Part shown: positions 45,917-55,659 of the stretch, piece by piece
Layout: each line of letters opens with the position of its first letter
Position numbering within the stretch: position 1 is the first letter of the stretch
NCBI GenBank assembly: GCA_021031095.1
Contig: JAGFVP010000005.1
Location: forward strand, 124,001 to 188,000
DNA length: 64,000 nt
Reading direction: 5' to 3'
Source of the DNA: Bathelium albidoporum
Lineage: Eukaryota > Ascomycota > Dothideomycetes > Trypetheliales > Trypetheliaceae
The notes under the pieces: generated by a model
The model's database searches: none
Seen by the model: only the letters and a program-made list of their open reading frames with translations
What the model was told of the DNA's origin: nothing
Translations under genes and position numbers: made by a program

Positions 45917-46902
45917 GAGCCACGTTATTCCTGTGTTATTTCGGTCCCCAGATACGCATTACAGTACAGAATACAAGCACTGGCTTTTGCGACTGGATTG
46001 TTGTGGGCTTTGGATAGTGGTGTTTTACATAGATAATAGATTGGCGTACTGTTTTATCAAAGCAGCGAAACATTCATTCCAAAAGAAGCCAAATCACCAA
46101 AGACTCAGGCTTACTGTCGTAGTCTTGCGGTGTCCGCTTCTGCCGTTTACCACTGTCGAGGGACATGGCTAAGATAGCCTAACTAAGCTTGACTGGTTCT
46201 TAGACTATGACAGATAAGATTGATCTGTCTTTGGGTGGAGTGCATACAGACTTGTGGCGTAGTACTATACGGCTGAAGGTTGAATCTGAGAATGCTGAAG
46301 AGAATACAGAGGTCCATTTCAAAGGTTTTGTCTCGAGTGGAGACTTCGCGGGTGATACACTTCAACCCAATATTTGTTAGAATTTCGACGTTATGGCCGT
46401 ATTTCTACCTTGGGGTGCAGAAAATGGACCAATTACCAACTAATAAATTAGTGGGTATATTCTGTTGGAGCGCTCCCCGAATCAATACGCAAACCTTTAG
46501 CGCGGGACAAAAATTTTGAGATGGACCTCTGTACCATGCTGAGATCCATAATTCTCTGAATTTGGGTGCTATCACAAGCAAGAGTACAGTGAGGCCTATA
46601 GCACGGAGGTCGACGAAGATTCTGGTCCTTAACGCTGCTTGTGGAATTGGCAGAAGCAAAAGCACCAGAGCTGGCGTAGAGGGTTCACAGCGCGCCGTAT
46701 TCAATAGTGTATGTGCAGACGGAGGCACACTGAATCCATTATCAATAGAGTAGTAGCAGCTCTCAAAAAATTTGAAGAGTGGGAAGCTGGGCAGACTGCT
46801 GAACATATCTGCAAACCACAATTTATGGATCGATCTGGAGCTTCATTTCCCCAATCATGCGTAGCGCGCGCGTCTCGCTTCCTCAGCCTCAGATATCCAC
46901 GC
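45917..46902. other. Intergenic region between convergent genes
   Basis: Nearly 1 kb, somewhat A/T-rich, between the coiled-coil gene (+) and the nuclease-like gene (-). The 138-codon frame at 46405-46821 (-) shows no family pattern. Nothing supported. Confidence 0.4.
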
Positions 46903-48256
46903 TTACAACACGTTCTCGGTAAACCACGGAGAAAACACTCCTTGGATCCACCGTGCGAGACACTTGAGTAATGCCAGAGCTTTATAGCAACCAAGAAGTG
47001 TGGCCGTATCCCCCACGACACCCGGCACTCGCACAAGCCCAACACTTGTTCCCCTATCAACCGCAAACAGCACATCCCATCGTGAGCTCTCGACCACGAG
47101 CAGCGGCAGCGTAATCATGCTCTTGCTGTAGTTCTCGTTTTGTGATATATTCAGGAGGACGCGCAGTCCTGCAAAGTGGGCCGCCGCCCATACCGCAAGT
47201 TGGGGATGCGCAACTGCCCCACCTGGCGCCTTCGTCTCAACACTGATAGCGATGGGCTCATACAGTAAGGGCGCGTAGTCGATGTGGTTGATGGTGTCGC
47301 TAAAGGGCGGATCCTGGTATTTGAGGCAAGCCTGGATGCGCTGCGAGATGGCTGGGTCTGAGATTGTCATTGCGTAATCCACCATTTTAGCCTCGAAGAG
47401 TTCGCCGGAGATATTGCGCGGGACTAGCTGAAGTATGGGGCGGGCAAAGGTGATATTATGATATGTGATGCTGGTGGATTACTTGCTCCTACCGGTGGTC
47501 GTCGTCGTGGAAGAGTAGGAATAATGCTTGAGCGCAAGGCGGAGGACCTGAGAGTGCACGCTCTCATTCCATGTGATCTTGCTTGGGGGAGTCGAGATGT
47601 ATTCGTGGGTACTAGAGATGATGTCGAGCAACGCTTCCATTTCGCTTTCCAGGCGCGCGTCGATTTTAGAACACGTTTCGGCTGAGGACGAGTAGGAAGA
47701 GGTAAAGTTGTACGAGTAGAGCTTCGGGATTCCCTTACAGGCGGCACGGACTTGATTCCATGTGCTGTGTCAGATCTTAGATATACTCAGATGCAATGCG
47801 GACAATTGGAATCAGCTTGCAACATGCCGTGCGTACCTCAATCTCCACAGGCAGGATGCCATGACCGGCCTGCACGCTGTTCAGCTCACGAAACAGCTCC
47901 AGCACATCTGTAGGGATAACAGCTTCATCATCTAGCATACGGGAGCGGATTGGCTTCTCTGCCATAGCCAAATTCGCCGTTATCTTGACGGGACTGCGCA
48001 ACCGTGACTTCTTGCTTGATCTGGCAGACACATCTGTCGATGACGTTGCTGTCGAGGACTCCGATCTCTTTGACTTGTGCAGCACGGGAAGGGGTTCAGC
48101 AAAGAGATTTTGGCCGTACGGGGACTGCGTTGGTGGATGGCCGTTGCTGCTATCCAGCCCTGGGTCCATGGTCTGCTGCCTCTGCAAGCGACGAGCCTGC
48201 AAGGGCGAAAACCTGCTAGTACGAGTTGCTCGAGGAGCAGCCTCAGTGTCCGTCAT
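46903..48256 (-). CDS. PD-(D/E)XK nuclease-like domain protein
   Basis: Model: exons 48256-47787, 47764-47493 and 47423-46903, giving 420 residues. Residues 1-115 are polar (Arg/Ser-rich, SPVKI-type). Then LDDEAVIPTDVLELFRELNS, GHGILPVEIE, TWNQVRAACKGIP, ITWNESVHSQVLRLAL and a C-terminal core with KMVDYAMTISDP and ISVETKAPGG. This order matches the fungal PD-(D/E)XK nuclease-like family (PF20516 type), with the ETK at the ExK catalytic position. The frame between exons 1 and 2 can only be kept with a 22-nt intron (47786-47765: GTATAT...CTGACACAG) or else contains a frameshift. The second intron (69 nt) uses GTAGGA/CTAG. The nuclease activity and target are unknown for this family. Confidence 0.75.
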
Positions 48257-48850
48257 CTCCTCTTGTTTCCTGCATATTTTGTCTTTTTGGACGGCAAAAT
48301 TGGAATTCCATCCACGGCCTCTAGCGCACGTCGTTTCTTCAGGCTTGGTTCATCTACTTCCGTGGCGGTCGGATCGTGTCGCTGCTTTACGGTTGGCAGT
48401 TGTTGTGAGCTCGAATCCCCCAGGACGACACCAGCACTGGCATCGGAAACATCAGACAGTCAGGCATTTATAATTCGATTCCGTCTGCTAGTCATCAGCG
48501 TGGGCAGCGCTGTCGAGATATAGAAAGGGTGCACATTAAGTGCAGAAGAGGGTTCACTTCAGTTTATCAAAAGGGAGTCGTATGAACCGGCCGTCATAAA
48601 AGGTTGTTGATTGTTTTGGTCGGGTCATGGCGGAGCAGCGAGCTTAGTGTCTTCTGCAACGTACGATAAGGGGCCATACATGACAAAGATACGACAGAAA
48701 ATCAACTTGTGCAAAGAGTGAGGGCGTTTTGGAAGATATTATACCATATTTCTATTAGTATACTAGTAGAGGTTGCTGGCGTTGAGCGGTGTAGTTTGAG
48801 CCACGGCATTTTCGCGGGGCCCGGGGCCTAAAAATACACCTTACTCTTAT
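48257..48850. other. Intergenic region upstream of nuclease-like gene and OPT remnant
   Basis: About 590 bases containing the promoter of the minus-strand gene. I looked for the missing N-terminal half of the oligopeptide transporter here and did not find it. Confidence 0.4.
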
Positions 48851-49900
48851 TTGCACCCTTTCTTAGCATTTGCGTCAAATCACGGCTACCAATGTGCATA
48901 TCTACCATTGGCACTGAACCGGAATCTGGAAACTTTTCAACAGCAGGGCGCGCCTCGGCATCTGCGGTGGTGGTATGCTGCTCCAACGCTCAGCATGTTT
49001 TTGCTATCCGTCATTGTGGTTGAAATATACAATACCAAGCTTCCTGTTTATGGAGTCCTGCTCGCGTTATGGATTTCGGCTGTGTGCATGATCCCTTATG
49101 GCAAACGTAGATGCATATTAGCTTAACAATTCGGCCGAATCTATCGGTGGCCATATGTTTGCTAGTAGACCGCTTGCAGATACGGTATTCAAAATTATGT
49201 TGTCAGCCAAGGTATAGAACATTGCACAGGACCCGAAGCTGGGGCATTACTTGTAAGTGCCCTCACGAATGGTGTTTGCCGCTTAAGGCATTGCACCCGT
49301 ACGTCTACGTATTTCCGCCACCATCAATCCGACGTGTTCAGGTCCTTGGCGCTCTGATACAAGCCGGTGCAACTTTCTGGGTGCTTGGCAACATCAGCAA
49401 TGTCTAAAGTCACGATCAACTAGATGCATTTAGCTGCCCCTGTTGTGGAAAATTAGGACGCCACATTGTTCTTAGGACTACGCTAGGTCATATATTTCAA
49501 CATTAATGGGCGCACAACTTTCTCTTCTGTTGTTTTATGGAAGCGCCTACACTCATCTAGCCAATTTCACAATAGCCTCCAGCGTTTTCTGTTGGATCGG
49601 CGCTTCGATGCCCGTGATTACCTGGCTCTTCTACAAAAGGACGGAATAGACGTTCTGGAAACAGATTGATTGGCCACTGATTTTGGTTGGAACATACGAC
49701 GTTGCCCCAAATTTAGGACTGCTCAAGCTGGTTCCTCATGAATCTGCTGTTCAACCGTCAGGTTTATAAGCGCTTTTTCACGTGGTCATCCGGCTATAAC
49801 TGCGTTCTTGCTGCAGCACTGGACAGAGCGATGCACTGGGTGGAATCTTAATATCTTTTTTGTATCAGCCATACCGGCGCCGCATTTCCAAGCCAATAGG
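48851..49900 (+). pseudogene. Oligopeptide transporter (OPT family) pseudogene fragment
   Basis: Fragments in shifting frames align in the right order with fungal OPT transporters. First LRWWYAAPTLSMFLLSV and YNTKLPVYGVLLALWISAV, then ESIGGHMFASRPLADTVFK and DPKLGHYL, then RRVQVLGALIQAGATFWVLGN, then WIGASMPVITWLFYKR and DWPLILVGTYDV, and finally GYNCVLAAALD and GGILISFLYQ. The stretch contains several in-frame stops (after SAKV, after NISNV and after the KRTE stretch) and at least one frameshift near 49830. Only the C-terminal half is recognisable; the N-terminal half is missing. OPT proteins import small peptides or metal-siderophore complexes. Its position beside the acyl-CoA cluster could mean it was once part of it. 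Confidence 0.75.
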
Positions 49901-50095
49901 AAAATGGCGTATCCCAGAACACGGACGACGGCGATGGGACACCATATTTGAATTTGCCGGCGAACAGTACGTTTAGCCCAGCTAAGCGAACGTGGTTTTG
50001 AATGTGGACAAAAGCAAGGACGGTTGAGCAGATTATGGTCTTCGTTTACTGGGCGTGAGATTCATGATAGTGGTATGACATGGCATTAAACCATC

Positions 50096-51920
50096 CTATA
50101 ATCTTGCGCTCGTTTTATGCCTACTTTCCACATTCAACTTTTGCACATGTGGGAGAGAAGCATAACTGGGCGGAAACATTTCTGGACCGAGCGTCTTCTT
50201 CATGACTTTACCGGTGCCAGTTTTGGGGAGCTCGCCTTGCATGACTCGCAAAAGTGTAGGCATTTTGTACCCTGCCAAACGCGACCTGAGATCCCATCTG
50301 AACGACTCCAATGTCAACAAGGTGCCGTCTCGGCTGTGAGATCTTCTCCACTGTTCAGTCAACTCCTCGTTCTGGATCGACACAAGAGCAGCGACTCTTT
50401 GTCCGAATTCCTCATCCTCGACTCCAACAACCATTACCTCGCTAACGTATGGCAAAGAGAGCACTTCTCTTTCCACGTCAAGCGCCGAGATTTTATAACC
50501 GCCCGATTTGATGATGTCCAGACTCGCCCTTCCAACTATCCAGTAGTACTTTCCTTCCCTTCTGACAATATCACCAGTCTTGTAGAAGCCATCCTCGTCA
50601 TGTGCCCGTGCTGTTGCCTCAGGATCCCCAAGATATTTGCTAAACATCCATGGACTCTTGACCAGAAGCTCGCCTTCACGGCCTTGGTTTAGTTTCAACT
50701 CAACACCAGGCACTTGCTCTCCGACAGTCCCGTCGGGAACTTGATCATCGCCCATCACGACCTTGAACACAGCGCCAATCTCAGTAGCACCATATCGTTG
50801 CAAAATCCTTTTTTGCAACAAATCCGTCCAAAAATCGTTGATGGGTCTCGGCAGGGCACTGGTCCCACACAAACACGCACGAAACTGTCGGGCCCCCTCC
50901 ACATACTCTCTCCTCACATGCTCCTCCAATTGTCTCAGCTGGCGTTGATAATGCCTCCGCATGCGCATGTACATTGTCGGCACGCCCGAGAAAAAAGTGA
51001 TCCTCTTGTTCGGATTTTTGGCACCCTGACGCCATCGCTCCCAAAGCCAGGTTTCGTCAAACGTACCACCACGGAATTCGATAAGAGAGCCTGAGATAAG
51101 GAAAGGGAAGAACATGATGCCTATGCCGGTTGCATGATGCACAGGAAGGAGATGAAGGATTGAGTCCGATTCGTTGAGAGCGTAGTGGTCGGCTATCGCG
51201 AGAGCACCGTCAAATGTGTAAGCACGTCGCATCACACTGCCCTTAGGAGGCCCTGTTGTGCCAGAGGTGAAAATAACTATTCCTGGTGCATTGTCGTCGA
51301 GATATTTGTTAGACGATAAGGTAATGTCGCGAGGTTCGAGCGCAGGTGCGAAAAGGTACGGGAGAATCGGTATAGAGCGGAATCGAGGGTTGGTGGTGCT
51401 GGTGATGTTTGCTTGAAGAGAATGGCCAAGCTCTACGGCTGATGAAGCAACGAGGACTGCAACAGCTTTTGATTTGTTGACGAAGTATTCGGCTTCATGA
51501 ACAGGCAGAACGACGGTCATGGGGACCACCGCTGCCCCCAAAGCAAGTATTGCCAACACAGCACAGGTGAACTCATATCCACCAGCCGCGAGCACGGCGA
51601 TGTAAACTTCTTCGTGGTTTCCTAGCGCTGCTCGCGTCGGATCGTCAAGCTGCTCTTCTATGCTATTGCGGGCATGGAGGACATCAGTGAGCAGTTGGAG
51701 ATGGGTGCATTCACATCCCAGCCGGACATCTCGAATGCATGGCTTTGGAGGGCGACTGCCGGCGAGGCGTAGAAGACGATTGAAGAGTCCCTAAAACCGA
51801 CATTGCGGTTAATATCCTCAGATCGCTTCGACAGGTGTGCACTTCGAGATGCATTCTTACATGGCAAGGTAGAAGGTATTGGCCCCGGTGTGTCGGCACG
51901 AAATTGGTCCGATCATCCAT
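50096..51920 (-). CDS. Acyl-CoA ligase (AMP-binding), peroxisomal PTS1
   Basis: Two exons, 51920-51861 and 51790-50096, joined by a phase-0 70-nt intron (GTAAGA donor, TTTTAG acceptor), giving 584 residues. Splicing gives LLPCHGLFNRLLRLAGSRPP, in line with fungal ligases. The ANL superfamily signatures are present: FTSGTTGPPKGSV near residue 194, LQRYGATEIG, DGFYKTGDI, GRASLDIIKSGGYKIS and the C-terminal TGTGKVMKK lysine. The enzyme forms an acyl-AMP and then the CoA thioester of a carboxylic acid; the closest flavour is the fungal medium-chain/malonyl-type (ACSF3-like) branch, but the substrate cannot be read. The last residues SARL form a PTS1 tripeptide (-ARL), placing it in peroxisomes. 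It is divergent from the MFS gene. Confidence 0.88.
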
Positions 51921-52537
51921 TTCTTTCCTCCTTTCCGCTCTAATTCAGTTTTCTTTGCCTCTCTTGATTCACACAATCTGCCAAATCTCGTTCACGCCAG
52001 AGGTCAGCCCGCGAAGAGAAAGTAAGAATTACGATGTCACATCAAATCCGGTGCCGGCCATTCAGCACCTCGCATGATATCCGCACGATTCCCCCACACG
52101 ATCGGCACCTCCCTGGCGCGGGGCACTATCGGACCAAGGTACCTCCCCAGGAGTGCTAGGTACGCCTGAGGTACCAGAAGCTGGTCTGTCGAATTCCAGA
52201 TATTGGAGGCCTGCCGACTGAGGCAGATTTGCATCGACAACGGTATGATCGGAGCCTGCCCAGTGGCGCGGTGCAATCTCAACATTCATCGTACCAGTGA
52301 AATCCTCCATATTCGAGCCCATCTCTAATAGAGGATGACATTGGTGCAACGTGTAATGGCAATGGATTATCTGCACATTCCCAACAGAAAAGGCGAGGAG
52401 CTGTGCTACTCGTCCTGTCTGGACTTTGCGCTGAAAAGGCCGCTACGACACGTTCTCCTTCTATACTTGCGTTTCTTTCCTCGTTCATTACGGACGTTGG
52501 AATCGTCAATTGCACGGGACCATTTACCACGATAGGT
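51921..52537. promoter_or_regulatory. Shared upstream region, ligase / MFS transporter
   Basis: 617 bases between the ligase start (-) and the first in-frame ATG of the MFS gene (+). The MFS frame is open back to 52403 without an ATG, so an upstream MFS exon could lie here. I found no CCGAGG/CCTCGG fatty-acid response motif in this stretch. Confidence 0.45.
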
Positions 52538-54184
52538 ATGATTTTTCCATTGCCTCAGGGCTGTAGAAATCTGCTTGAGGAAGAAGGCATTTATATAGGT
52601 GGCTGGTCCCTCAAGCATGTTTTGATTCCAGCAAAAAAAGCCCATTTGAGCGGGATTGCCGGGGACGACGTCAAGAAGAAGGCATTCGAGGAAGAGGACT
52701 GGACCAAAGAAGAAGAAACCAGACTCAGACGGAAACTCGATCGACGGGTGCTATTGCCCTGCTGTGTCGTCTACTTCCTGGCCCTGTTGGATAGGGCGAA
52801 TCTAGGAAATGTCAAGATTCTTCAGCAGGGAACACCAGATTCGCTCAAATCGAGTCTCAATCTACATGGAACACAGTTCAATTGGGCTGTATCAATATCC
52901 TATTTTGCAGTCACAGCATTGCTGATACCGTCAAATCTACTCATGAAGAGGATCTCTGCCAAACGGTATTTTCCTCTTGCAATGGTATTGTGGGGTGCTA
53001 TTGTCATGACCTTCGCCGCCGTTCAAAATGCCGGAGGTCTTTTCGCAGCCCGCTTTGTGCTCGGAATCCCCGAGTCTGGCGTTGTACCTTGCTGCATCAT
53101 GTATTTCAGCTTCTGGTACAAGCCTTCGGAACGAGCTTTCCGCATTGGAGTCTTCCATTCAGCAGGGTCTCTCGCGGCAGCTGTGTCCGGATTTCTAGCC
53201 CTTGCAATCGACAACCTCAATGGCAAAGGTGGACTCAAAGCGTGGCAATGGGTCTTTATCATTGAAGGTTCCGTTCCCATTGTATTGGCACCACTCCTGT
53301 GGTTATGTCTCTTGACATTTCCCGAAGATACGAACGCCCTATCGGATCGGGAGAGATATATCGCAATCAACCGATTTGGACGTGGCTCAGCCAGACGGAC
53401 TGACGCAACATGGTCCTGGTCTGCATTCCGTAGGATATTTGCCCGTCCCTCCACGTATGCATTCTTTATCTCATACGTCTCACTGGGCGTTGTTGCCTCC
53501 GCTCAAGGGACTTTCTTACCAACTTTTCTTTCAAATTTTCTTCAATTTAGTGTCTCAAAAAGCAATTTGTATGCTGCAATCTGTAAACTCACCATCATTC
53601 CGCTCTACTGGTTCTACGGACTCCACAGTGATTGGACACACGAGCGAATGTGGCACTACATCCTACCGGTCGTAATTGCAATGCCCCGGTATGCCATATG
53701 GACATATGCGTCTTCGCATCCGGCACACACCATGTCAAATATTTCTCTTTATGGGCTATCATACCTTGGTCAAATGGTACAAATCGGTCAGCCAATCCTG
53801 TTATCATACCGAACTGCTACACTCTACGGCGCGTGCGAACAGGCTGTGGGAGGTGCGGCGGCTGTTGCTAGCGGTAGCATCGCTGCTATTCTAGCGCCGC
53901 AGCTTTATCCCGAGCAGCATGCGCCAGGATACTTGCCTGGTTTCAGTGCCACTTGCGGGCTGCTTGTCTTGTATGTCATAATCCTGTGTGTCTTCAATGG
54001 GAAAATTTCACTGACCACTCGAATTTATAGATGCATCATGAGTTATGTAACCCTTCCCATTTGGCTTGAGTGGGAAGCTACAGATCGGAAGGCGAAGACC
54101 GGTCATGCACTCCCAATGCAAGCTGTCGCCGATGCTGAGCGCGCTCAGGTGTGTCAGAATCAGGCTTTACACGAACCCGCGTGA
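52538..54184 (+). CDS. MFS transporter, DAL5/TNA1-like anion family
   Basis: From the first in-frame ATG (52538) 548 residues; the real start is uncertain because the first ~60 residues (MIFPLPQGCRN and on) do not look like the family and could include intronic sequence. From DWTKEEETRLRRKLDRRVL onward the fit to the fungal anion:cation symporter (Dal5/Tna1) branch is good: LALLDRANLGNVKI, FVLGIPESGVVPCCIMYFSFWYKPSERAFR, AAAVSGFLALAID, WQWVFIIEGSVPIVL, and about 12 membrane helices in all. Members carry allantoate, nicotinate, pantothenate or other small carboxylates across the plasma membrane. Beside a CoA ligase and beta-oxidation enzymes, it may carry the carboxylic acid substrate or product; that is inference from context. 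Confidence 0.82.
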   Translation: MIFPLPQGCRNLLEEEGIYIGGWSLKHVLIPAKKAHLSGIAGDDVKKKAFEEEDWTKEEETRLRRKLDRRVLLPCCVVYFLALLDRANLGNVKILQQGTPDSLKSSLNLHGTQFNWAVSISYFAVTALLIPSNLLMKRISAKRYFPLAMVLWGAIVMTFAAVQNAGGLFAARFVLGIPESGVVPCCIMYFSFWYKPSERAFRIGVFHSAGSLAAAVSGFLALAIDNLNGKGGLKAWQWVFIIEGSVPIVLAPLLWLCLLTFPEDTNALSDRERYIAINRFGRGSARRTDATWSWSAFRRIFARPSTYAFFISYVSLGVVASAQGTFLPTFLSNFLQFSVSKSNLYAAICKLTIIPLYWFYGLHSDWTHERMWHYILPVVIAMPRYAIWTYASSHPAHTMSNISLYGLSYLGQMVQIGQPILLSYRTATLYGACEQAVGGAAAVASGSIAAILAPQLYPEQHAPGYLPGFSATCGLLVLYVIILCVFNGKISLTTRIYRCIMSYVTLPIWLEWEATDRKAKTGHALPMQAVADAERAQVCQNQALHEPA

Positions 54185-54384
54185 TAAACGGACGTGAAGA
54201 AGCGACAGAGTTGGAGAAGTGCAAAGCGGTAGCAAAGGCTGGCATGAGTAAAGAACCAGAGCACTGCCTTTAATGGATACGACGTCATTCAATTCCGTTG
54301 CAGTCTCGTTGGGGTTGACATCGGATATGGAATTTACCTTACAACATGAAATGATAGCAATCCCCTCATCTCAGCTGTGGACGT

Positions 54385-55181
54385 TCATATCTTAGCTTTT
54401 GCTGGTCTACTCGTCTCACGTCCATGTACGTAACTAATGCGTCCAAATTTTTCCAGCGCCTCACCCCAAAGTTCTTCCCTTAACGTAGCATACACGCCCA
54501 TTTTCGCCTTTGGTGCAATCTTCCGACCCAATTCAATAGCGGCGTCAAGCATTTGATCTGGCTCTGCGACAGCATCGACGATACCATCTTTCAGGGCTTC
54601 TTCACCAGTCCAACGATGTGCTTCTAAAAGCATCTTACGTGCAACCTGCCCACCAAACTTGAGACGAGGCAAGGCGCCAATTCCGTGGAAGTGGAGACCC
54701 AGATCCACAGGGGGCATGGAAAGGAAGCCTCGCCTTTTGTTCATTATGCGGTAATCGTGGCAAAAGGCAAAAGGACAGGCGCCGCCGAATGTATGCCCGG
54801 TCAAAAGAGCTATGGTCGGATACGGGAAGTCCAGCACCGTTCTAAGCAGCTAAAGGTATCATCAACCGCCAGTCTCTCCTGACACGGAACCGTCACGTGT
54901 AAGCTTACAGGATAAAACCCATCCGTGTTTGCGTAAGGGTTTATGTCCGTCTCGTCTAATTCCAAACCCGTGCACCAGAATTTGGCATCATCCCCCTTCA
55001 CAACGACGCATCCTTCAGCTCCGGAGCCCAGACCTCCCAGCTCCACCTCAATGTTCCTAAAGGCTCGTATCAATTCTTGAGCGAACGCGCGATTGATACG
55101 ATTTTCGGGAGGCTTCTGCAGCGTAATGACGAAGACTGGGCCATGGCGTGTAACCGAGAGGTTTTGGTAAGTGGCCGGCAT
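54385..55181 (-). CDS. Enoyl-CoA hydratase/isomerase, peroxisomal PTS1-like
   Basis: Two exons, 55181-54909 and 54849-54385, joined by a phase-0 59-nt intron; 245 residues. The start MPATYQNLSVTRHGPVFVI follows an upstream non-ATG extension that I exclude. The crotonase fold is clear: VVVKGDDAKFWCTGLELDE (oxyanion-hole segment), then GHTFGGACPFAFCHDYRIM and RGFLSMPPVDLGLHF (second oxyanion and active-site region), and ARKMLLEAHRWTGEEALKDGIVDAV. Members hydrate trans-2-enoyl-CoA or shift the double bond. The usual second glutamate position reads as a PVDLG motif, which is more common in delta3,delta2-isomerase-type members. The C-terminus is -AKI, a known functional PTS1 variant in yeast beta-oxidation enzymes. 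It is divergent from the acyl-CoA oxidase. Confidence 0.87.
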
Positions 55182-55659
55182 GGCGGAGGTAGAGCGGATA
55201 GGCGATGATGCCGCTGGGGAGGAGATACGCACTGAAGAGGGCGACCTTGGAGAGCCAGGTCATGTTCACGCAGGCCAACGTCAGAAGAACCGTGATTATC
55301 TCTGCAGCCGGCCGAGGTGAAGTGACTCGGAAAGTAAGCGAAGTAGGTACCGGGCGTCCGCCAGGTACTTGTACCATCTCCTAGGACCCCACACTGTTGA
55401 TGTTTGGGAGTGCGGGGTAATTAGCGAGGGGCACCGGCTTACTTACCTTTAGGAACTGCGCCAGCACATCTCCCTACCACGCCAGTCTTCGTCTTCTCTC
55501 CACCTATACCCAGGTAACGTTCTCTTGGGGGTATATCTCCGGTTCTCTTTATGCAAGCACATCTCTAATGTAAATCTTTGTCAATCTCCCGGAAACTGTG
55601 TGCCTCTATTTACTGCTGTTTTCTCTCTCTTTCTTCTGTTCCAATAATATTTTACAAGC
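55182..55659. promoter_or_regulatory. Shared divergent promoter, hydratase / acyl-CoA oxidase
   Basis: 478 bases between divergent starts. It contains one CCGAGG core (55312-55317), the site bound by the fatty-acid regulators FarA/FarB in Aspergillus. One six-base match in about 480 bases is weak evidence. A C/T-rich tract precedes the oxidase ATG. Confidence 0.5.

Noticed and set aside
51921..52537. Search for a fatty-acid response motif in the ligase/MFS promoter
   Set aside because: No CCGAGG or CCTCGG core found; nearby CCTGAGG- and CTGAGG-like strings do not match.
55057..55377. 106-codon minus-strand frame overlapping the start of the hydratase gene
   Set aside because: It is in a different frame from the hydratase; no family similarity, covers the promoter.
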